NCBI GenBank assembly: GCA_001430745.1
Contig: KQ481977.1
Coordinates: forward strand, 227,688 to 241,993
DNA: 14,306 nt
Direction: 5' to 3'
DNA from: Auxenochlorella pyrenoidosa
Taxonomy: Eukaryota > Chlorophyta > Trebouxiophyceae > Chlorellales > Chlorellaceae
In this document: piece by piece, positions 8,640 to 14,306 of the stretch
Layout of the letters: each line of letters opens with the position of its first letter
Numbering within the stretch: the stretch's first letter is position 1
The notes under the pieces: generated by a model
What the model saw: the letters and a program-made list of their open reading frames with translations, nothing else
Told to the model about the DNA's origin: nothing
Databases searched by the model: none
Position numbers and translations under genes: made by a program

Positions 8640-9971
8640 ATGGAGATCAACGAGGACGACGTGATCCGCATGTTGCTGGGCCTACCAAAGGGCAAGCAAG
8701 TGGAGCACCCGCTCTGGACCGAGGCGGAGGCATCACAGCCCGAAGTTTTCATTTACCATCTGTCACCGGGCAAGAAACACGGTCGTGGCTTGCTAGATTC
8801 TGCGGGTGAGGCCAGGCCGCATGTGTCAGACTTGTGCACTTGTTATGATAGCTGTGGAGGCTGCCAAAGGCCTGCCAAAGGCTTGTTGCGATGAACCAAC
8901 GGCTGTGATCTACAGCTTTCAAGAGTGACCGATCGGCCGCCCGTGAGTCTGCTCACTCTTGCCCCCCCTGATGCACCACCATCGGTGGTCCACCGGCAGC
9001 TGCCGCTCGCCTGCCGCTGTCGCTGCCACGTGTGGCATTCCACACACCTTGGGCACCCATCCTGCCTGCAGCCGGCTCAATGCCAGCAATGTTGGCGTGC
9101 TGCACATTCCTGGCGGCGGCTCTGTGGGTGGCGCTGCTGATCCAGACGCGGCGGCTGGCGGGGGCGCGAGCGCGAGCAGCGCACGGTGAGGGAGGCAGGG
9201 TGGCACAGGGCGGGAGGCGCGCGGTGCCTGCACCACGGCACTCCCTTGGGCCCTCCTAAGCATGCAGTGCCTGGCGCTGTGGTGCAGCCCATGTGGCAGA
9301 CGCACGCACACGCGCCCTTGTCGGCTCAGACGCATGCATGCCGCTCCTATGCCTTTGTCTCGCTGGCATCCCCGTGCCATTGCACGGTGTGGCCCCGTGG
9401 TGATGCGATCTCTGCAGCTTCACCGCTATGTGGCCCTGCTGCCAGTTGGGCGCCGACGAGCAAGCCGCAGCTGCTGGTAATGGCCCGGGCGCCAACAGCC
9501 ACACCCCCTGCACCCCTGCATGCAGCCGCCGCCGCTGCCGCCGCCGCGAGCATCGCCGGCCCACCTCCCATCCTGGTGATACAACCCGACGACAGCGTGG
9601 GACTGGGCGCCAAGCTGTACCGGACAGACAGCGGCAACATGCGGTGGGTGCTGCCCATGCCCTGCTCAGGGCTGCTGGTGGGCTGCCGAATTTCGTGCAG
9701 CTGATGGGCAGCAGTCGACGCTGGGAGTGGGATGCCCGGAAAGGCGGCCCTCCATCTGCCCAGCCGACCTTACCTGCCGGACCACGCATCAATGGATTCG
9801 GGCTAAGATGCAGATATTGGCAGCTGCCTGGTAAACTTACGTGCTTGGGAAGGCTGACCTGAGTGGTCCCGCCGATGGTTGCTGCCCTGCAGGCCACTTC
9901 TATGCATGTATGTCGCCGCGAAGGCTTCGAGCAAAGGTGGAGGCTGCGGCCCGCTGGAGCCGTCTCCATGA
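8640..9971 (+). CDS. Small single-pass membrane protein of unknown family (3' end uncertain)
   Basis: I do not recognise the family. Exons 8640-8805, 9072-9185 and 9418-9643 join in phase with good GTGAGG/GTGAGG/GTGGGT donors and two CTGCAG acceptors. A last exon at 9893-9971 (TGA) fits by phase and an upstream CTGCAG but is weakly supported. The model gives 194 residues. An N-terminal hydrophilic part starts MEINEDDVIRMLLGLPKGKQ. One transmembrane segment lies at about residues 61-80 (AMLACCTFLAAALWVALLIQ), followed by the basic stretch TRRLAGARAR, suggesting the downstream side is cytosolic. A Pro/Ala-rich spacer with an Ala run leads to PPPILVIQPDDSVGLGAKL. An in-frame TAG lies 12 bases upstream of the ATG. 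The layout loosely recalls plant GLUTAMINE DUMPER proteins, but this is only a resemblance. Confidence 0.5.
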
Positions 9972-10478
9972 TCTGCTGCAACCACAGGCAAGCCTTCGAA
10001 TATATGTCCACCTCGTACTGGCGATACCGCCGCCTTGCAGCGCCCGATGGCGCCACCACAACCCGGCCTGGACTGCCTCTGTGACTGGCCAATCCTGTTG
10101 TGACCCGACCCCGCTCGCGTAGCTGCGCTCCTCCTTCTTTGAGGCATGAGCAAGAGGCGGCCATGCCGCCACAGACCTCCCAACGCTCTGCCACAAGAGC
10201 CTGTTTTGTGACTAGAGGACCTGACACCTACCGACACTGCATGCCGCACCTGCCTCACACACACTCACCAAACGCACCCACCCATTTTTCTTCTCCTGAA
10301 CGTTTTGCACAGTCACCCCTGCAGCTCTTCTGCACGGAATCAATGGCCCCCTTCCCTCCTTGAGCCTGCACTGCTCTTGCGAAACCAGTTGCGTCGTGCC
10401 GCCCTGCAACCATGCCTGCCCATGCAGCTATTGCTTCTGCCGCATGCACCGTTGCAGGCCTGGCCTGCTGTCACTGCA

Positions 10479-10496
10479 CATATCTGCACAGATATG
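10479..10496. repeat. Perfect 8-bp inverted repeat with 2-base spacer
   Basis: The sequence CATATCTGCACAGATATG has arms CATATCTG and CAGATATG that are exact reverse complements around CA. The spacer is too short for a normal RNA hairpin, so a dyad protein-binding site is more natural than a terminator. No gene start is nearby. Confidence 0.7.
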
Positions 10497-10768
10497 GAGG
10501 CCTCCTCCCTTCTTAAACCCCTGCAACCTGCTCCTCTCGACTTCTTGCTCCGCGAAAATCGCTTCTCGTCCTAATTGAAATGATGAAGTTGCATGCGTAC
10601 CCTCAACCCTGCCATGTTTCTTGGCTGCCACGACCCGGCATTCAAAAGCTGCTGCCGGGGTCGCACTGCCATTCATTCCCAGACCGCTCTGAGCCCGGAG
10701 CTGTAACATGTCCTGCACGTCTGCTGTCGTCGGTGTGCTGTCCTGGCTGCAGCTGTTGCATTCAGGCT

Positions 10769-10794
10769 GTGAGGGAGGAGCTCCCCTCCCTCAC
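10769..10794. repeat. Perfect 10-bp inverted repeat (hairpin)
   Basis: GTGAGGGAGG at 10769-10778 pairs exactly with CCTCCCTCAC at 10785-10794 across the six bases AGCTCC. The centre also holds the palindrome GGAGCTCC. It lies between the converging membrane-protein and methyltransferase genes and could fold in either strand's transcript. Confidence 0.75.
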
Positions 10795-11144
10795 AGGTGT
10801 GGGCAAGCCTGGCTCGTGCCTGTATACCCGCTGTTCCCCACAAACCACAGCACTGGCACTGCCTGCCGCTGTGAGAAGTTGGGCAGATTTGGGCAAGCAG
10901 CATGGTGTGACAAGAAATGTGAGGAAAATAATGTACAAGCTACCATGTTCCAGCGTTGACCATGCATGTGTGCTGTGCGGCCGGTGCGGCACCGACACTG
11001 GGAAGGATGGTGGGCGCCCCGGCCGCCCGCCATCGCGACTGCTCGCGGCCAGTCCCGGCAGAGCAGGGCGCAGCAGCCACGCCGCATCATGGCCATGCCA
11101 GCCCAGTCCCGCGCAGCGGCTCGCAGGCGCGGCGCCGCCGGCGG

Positions 11145-13290
11145 CTAGCGCGCCTTGCGCAGCACCAGGCAGCGCCCAAACTGCTTGAGGTCTGTAGCCA
11201 CGCAGTCGGCTGCGGCAAAGCCGGCGGCGACGGCGGCGCGCTGGAAGCTTGAAACCTCCTCCGGAAAGTCAAAATTCGTGATGTGTTCCATGACGGTCTC
11301 TGCCTCGCCAGGCTCAATGACGCCTGCATGCAGGGGAGGAGGTGTGCAGCACGGCCCGGTGGTCCCGGCACTGTCGCAGCCTCGGGTGGGGGTGGCGGGT
11401 GGGGTGGGGGGGGTGGGGTGGGGGGGGGGCGGCGGCAGAGGGAGGGGCGAAACACCCGAGGCAGGATGGGAGGTCGCAGCCAGCCCAGAAGAGCAGGGGA
11501 GGGCCCACCTGCTGCCACAGCATCATCCATGTTGGCCTGGTAACGCTGCATGTAGGGGGTGCGCCCCTCGCCCTCCTGGCGGAACACGTCCACTAGCAGG
11601 AAGGCCCCGCCTGCGGTGTGTGAGTGTGTGTGTGGGGTGGGGGGTGGGGGGAGGTTGAAGCATGCGCGCGTGGGTGTGCATGTGCGCGCTGGGGGGGAAG
11701 GGGGGTGGGGGGCCAAGAGGTGGGCGCAGGCAGGCAGGAGGGTGGGCAGCTGGGGTGCAGAGCTGGCGAGGCTGGTGGCAGATGCAGCGGCCGAGGCAGG
11801 GGCAGGAGTGCGGCGAGGCCGGCGACTTTGGAAGGCCCCGCACACAGGCGCCGGCCATTGGCTGCGCACCCGGCGACAGGCAGCGCGCCGCCCCGGCCAG
11901 GAAGGCCTGCTTCGCCTCCAGGGTGCTGCGGCAGGGGGCCCAGCAGGCAGGGCACGCCCGACGTGGGTGGTCGCGGGCACATTGGGCCTTGCAGGGGGTG
12001 GCCTGGCGCCCACGCGCAAGCAGCAGCTGCAAGGGGCTTGTCGCCCCGCCTCGTGCAGGCCACCCATCGATGCTCTTCACCGCAGGCGCAGTACCCTCAC
12101 TGTAGGTGGTGCACCGCAAAGGAGGCGAATGCAAGGTCAAAGCTGCTGGTCGGGCAGCTCTGGACAAATGCGTCCATGTCTTGCTGCATCGGGGAGGGGG
12201 GCGGCAGGGCGGCAAGAGGGGTTAACGCCAAGCCATTGCTGGTAGCACCGCGCCCGCACAAACAAAAAACCCGAGCTTGGCGACAGCTGGGCAGCAGGCC
12301 GCTCGTGGGGCTGGCCAGTGCGGGCCAGCAGCACCAGCACGCAGCGCAGGGAGGCTCCTGCATGAGCCTGCATGTGCCCGATTTCACCCACGGCTGGCTT
12401 GTCAGCCAGCATCGCTGCCCATCAGCCCCCACATTGACCGCCGCCCACCTGGCCCAGCACCCACCTTGACCAGCGCCACCTGGCAGGCGGGCTGCAGGAA
12501 GGCCAGGTGGCGCGCCGCCAGCGCCAGCGCGGGCGCCGACACATCCACACCAGTGTAGCTGCGCAGCGGCACGCCGCCACCGGGGCTGCCGCAGAGCTGC
12601 AGCGTGCGCGCCAGCTGCAGGCGGGGGGCGCCGCAGCGGCGACGATGCTGTCCACAGTGGTCAGGCTGGTAGAGGAGCTTCTGCAACAGCTCATGCACCG
12701 CGGCCACACCAGCTCACTGCAGGCTTTGTGGTTGGCTGTGCATGCGGCGGGCCTCCACCCACGCCACTGCATCGGGGCGACACCCTGTCCACGTCCTCCA
12801 CTGCGGCCCCACCTGCATTGCGTCGCCGCAGCCCAGGTCCAGCAGTCGCAGCCCGCTGGGACCCGCTGTGAAAGCTGTGTCCGCTGAGTCTGCCGCCGCT
12901 GCTGCTGCCGCCGATGCCAGAGATAGCAGCTGCTGCTGCACTGCCTGGTACAGCAGGCCGTGCTCGAGGAAGTCCACCTCAAGCAGGTTTTGGTAGGTCT
13001 GCCGAGGGAAAGCAGGATGGCACATTGTGATGTCTGGGAAGGCGGGCCGAGGATGGGCAGCAACAGCGGTGCAGCAGTGAGAGCCAGGCGCAGGCACCCA
13101 GGCGAGCGTGCCAGCGCCGCTACCCCTGGACCACCTGCCAGGACTTCTGGAAGAGTTCCACAGACTGCTCGTCCTGCGCCTTGCCAACAGTTGGTGCGCA
13201 GCTGGCGTCAGCGGTGCCAGCTGGAGTAGCGGCGGCGCCGCCGGCGGCGGAGGCACCACAGGGGGTGTTGGTGGCCTGGGGCGAGGGCAT
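11145..13290 (-). CDS. Class I SAM-dependent methyltransferase (7 exons, 303 aa)
   Basis: Exons in reading order: 13290-13135, 12998-12813, 12614-12465, 12183-12101, 11925-11870, 11610-11509, 11323-11145 (TAG). All phases agree. An Ala/Thr-rich N-terminus precedes ELFQKSWQ/TYQNLLEVDF. Motif I is LRLLDLGCGDA (residues 102-112), where D106 and the GCG loop contact S-adenosylmethionine. The acidic residue of motif II is D138 in YTGVDVSAPA. Motif IV is FDLAFASFAVHHL (179-191), and PGGAFLLVDVF (210-220) matches the strand after motif VI. The C-terminus ends GRCLVLRKAR. The substrate cannot be told from the sequence. No clear targeting signal is seen, although the Ala-rich start could be a weak organelle transit peptide. 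The frame is open upstream to an ATG at 13446, so a longer N-terminus is possible. Confidence 0.87.
11384..11441 (+). other. G-run cluster in methyltransferase intron 6 (G-quadruplex candidate)
   Basis: The plus strand carries many runs of three or more G separated by one to three bases (for example GGTGGGGGGGGGCGGCGG), meeting the G3N1-7 pattern. The gene is on the minus strand, so the transcript is C-rich here. It lies about 60 bases upstream of the acceptor, where it may serve as a pyrimidine tract. Confidence 0.7.
11616..11713 (+). repeat. TG microsatellite and G-run tract in methyltransferase intron 5
   Basis: GTGTGTGAGTGTGTGTGTGG runs into repeated GGGG blocks at about 11632-11655, with further G blocks at 11690-11713. 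On the transcribed minus strand this reads as a C-rich/CA-rich tract immediately before the acceptor that opens exon 6 at 11610. Confidence 0.75.
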
Positions 13291-13593
13291 TGTGTGACGA
13301 GGGACTTGTGTAAGAATCTTATGGGAGAGTAGGGGTGGGGAGGGGTGGAGGGCGCGGGCCAGAACGTGACAGGTTCCCGAGTGTTTCCGGGACAGGATGG
13401 CTTGCAAGTGTAATGACGAGTCCATATGACAAAAGAAGAGCATCAATGCAGGCCGTCAGCGGCACATGGGCATGCAACGAGTGTGCGCTCGCGAGCCCAA
13501 GCCAGCTGGCAGGTTCCCTTCCGATGAGCTGCCCCTGGCCCTGGAAACTTGTTCAGTACAATCCGATCGCTGCTCACCGACTTGCGCAGCTAA
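13291..13593. promoter_or_regulatory. Shared upstream region of divergent methyltransferase and DHHC genes
   Basis: Only 303 bases separate the proposed start codons of two genes facing away from each other. The middle part (about 13400-13445, including CATATGACAAAAGAAGAG) is richer in A than the flanking genes. I see no convincing TATA box. If the methyltransferase starts at the upstream ATG (13446), the shared region shrinks to about 150 bases. Confidence 0.5.
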
Positions 13594-14247
13594 ATGAAGC
13601 AAGTAGTGATCCAAGAGGAAGGAACACGCAAGTTGAACCCAACCGTGCAGGGCTGCCTGCTCGTCATCGCCTTTCTGTACACAACAGCAGTGTGCAACGT
13701 GGTGAGCGCGGCCGCGCCGTTGCAGCAGGGTTGACCTCCCCACCACAACTGCCGTTGCCTGCCGCCGCCTGCCCTGCCCTCCCCCGTTCTTGCTCCGGCA
13801 CAGCTTCCTGGCACTTGATGTTCACCCTCCAGCCTGAGCACCCGCCCTGATCGTCGCCCTCGCCCCCATCCCCTGCAGATCGTGCCGCGCCTGGGGTACT
13901 CTGTTCAGGGAGTCGCGCACTTTTCGGTGCTGACCGCTCTGACGGCGCTGGCCACTGCAACTTACCTACAGTGCGTTTTCTGCGACCCAGGTGAGCTCCC
14001 ACCCGCCTGCGCGCCTTGCCCCTTTGTTTACCAAATAAGTGTGGCGCCCAACTGGGATCCCGCGCTGCTGTGGGTGCCACATACATACGCCTGCCCCCTC
14101 CCGAGGGGCCCCGCGCTGCACCCGCTGCACACACAGCGTGCATGCACCACCACGGCATGCAGGCCGCGTGCCCGCCGGCTGGCAGCCCGATGCGGAGCAG
14201 GACGGCGCGGCGGTGCTGCAGGTCAAGCGGCGTGGCGGCGGGCTGCG
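13594..14247 (+). CDS. DHHC-type protein S-acyltransferase, N-terminal exons (gene continues past the window)
   Basis: Exons 13594-13701, 13879-13990 and 14163-14247 join in phase; a GTGAGG donor at 14248 begins an intron that runs off the window. An in-frame TAA directly precedes the ATG, which fixes the start. The first transmembrane helix is about GCLLVIAFLYTTAVC (residues 20-34) and the second about GVAHFSVLTALTALATATYL. Then comes CDPGRVPAGWQPD, matching the DPG...P.W.P.. segment after TM2 in plant and algal DHHC enzymes. QVKRRGGGLR matches the basic stretch just before the zinc-binding Cys-rich domain. Such enzymes attach palmitate to cysteines of target proteins on Golgi, ER or plasma membranes. 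The DHHC motif itself is not in this window, so catalytic competence cannot be judged. Confidence 0.8.
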
Positions 14248-14306
14248 GTGAGGAAGCAGCCCCTAGGGGCCGTCCCCAATGGCGGCCATGCCGGCGGGCC
14301 GGGGGG

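Larger units (their letters stand above)
9972..11144. other. Intergenic region with no supported gene
   Basis: The membrane-protein gene runs towards this region from the left and the methyltransferase from the right, so both 3' UTRs should lie here. A TGTAA, the common green-algal poly(A) signal, is at 10702-10706 on the plus strand, some 730 bases past the proposed stop. Two perfect inverted repeats occur at 10479-10496 and 10769-10794. An open frame ending at 10571 (MEASSLLKPLQPAPLDF...) could be a missed terminal exon but has no recognisable domain. Confidence 0.5.

Noticed and set aside
9256..10227. Long minus-strand open frame (323 codons)
   Set aside because: It lies opposite exon C of the membrane-protein gene, has no recognisable domain and mirrors GC-rich codon bias.
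10360..10460. Cys-rich frame (CETSCVVPPCNHACPC...) resembling a RING or zinc finger
   Set aside because: The Cys/His spacing does not fit RING or another known finger, and there is no supporting upstream exon.
10494..10573. Short frame MEASSLLKPLQPAPLDF... ending in TAA
   Set aside because: Plausible as a terminal exon, but phase does not match the preferred donor of the membrane-protein gene and no homologue is recognised; left unannotated.
11087..12067. Long minus-strand open frame (326 codons) over the methyltransferase
   Set aside because: It includes part of exon 6 in frame but also whole introns made of Pro-rich translated C tracts; the spliced model accounts for the conserved segments.
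1..14306. CRISPR arrays, tRNA or rRNA genes, insertion sequences
   Set aside because: No regularly spaced repeats, cloverleaf with conserved T-loop, rRNA motif or transposase was found on either strand by eye.

Overview
The window looks like nuclear DNA from a GC-rich green alga, most likely a Chlorella-like trebouxiophyte. Genes are split into many short exons by introns of about 130-390 bp. Donors are mostly GTGAG/GTGGG, and all 27 acceptors I could model end in CAG (16 of them CTGCAG). There are no bacterial operons or ribosome-binding sites. The families present (GH18 chitinase with hevein-type CBM18, SAM methyltransferase, DHHC S-acyltransferase) fit a photosynthetic eukaryote. Species assignment is inference. 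All gene models were built by hand from protein-family matches plus intron phase agreement, without transcripts.

Layout. (1) 3-1441 (+): 3' end of a secreted protein with a proline-rich linker and two hevein-type chitin-binding domains, probably the tail of a chitinase. (2) 1442-2955: intergenic. (3) 2956-7707 (+): a 14-exon GH18 chitinase with signal peptide, complete catalytic motif, Ala-rich linker and one CBM18 domain. It shares C-terminal architecture with gene 1, so the two look like tandem paralogues. (4) 7708-8639: intergenic, AT-richer near its end. (5) 8640-9971 (+): a single-pass membrane protein of unknown family whose 3' end is uncertain. (6) 9972-11144: no supported gene, but two strong inverted repeats. 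(7) 13290-11145 (-): a 7-exon, 303-residue class I SAM-dependent methyltransferase. (8) 13291-13593: a divergent promoter region. (9) 13594 to the right edge (+): the first three exons of a DHHC-type protein S-acyltransferase, cut by the window before its DHHC domain.

How the genes relate. The two chitin-binding/chitinase genes plausibly act together outside the cell on chitin or a chitin-like wall polymer. The methyltransferase and S-acyltransferase share an upstream region but have no evident biochemical link. Introns carry many short tandem repeats and C-rich tracts just before acceptors. In the minus-strand methyltransferase these appear as G-runs on the plus strand.

I found no convincing unknown multi-gene system. 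The points most worth a second look are the tandem chitinase tail architecture, a reiterated splice donor, a GC-AG intron, an in-frame stop-free intron, the unassigned membrane protein and the two inverted repeats.
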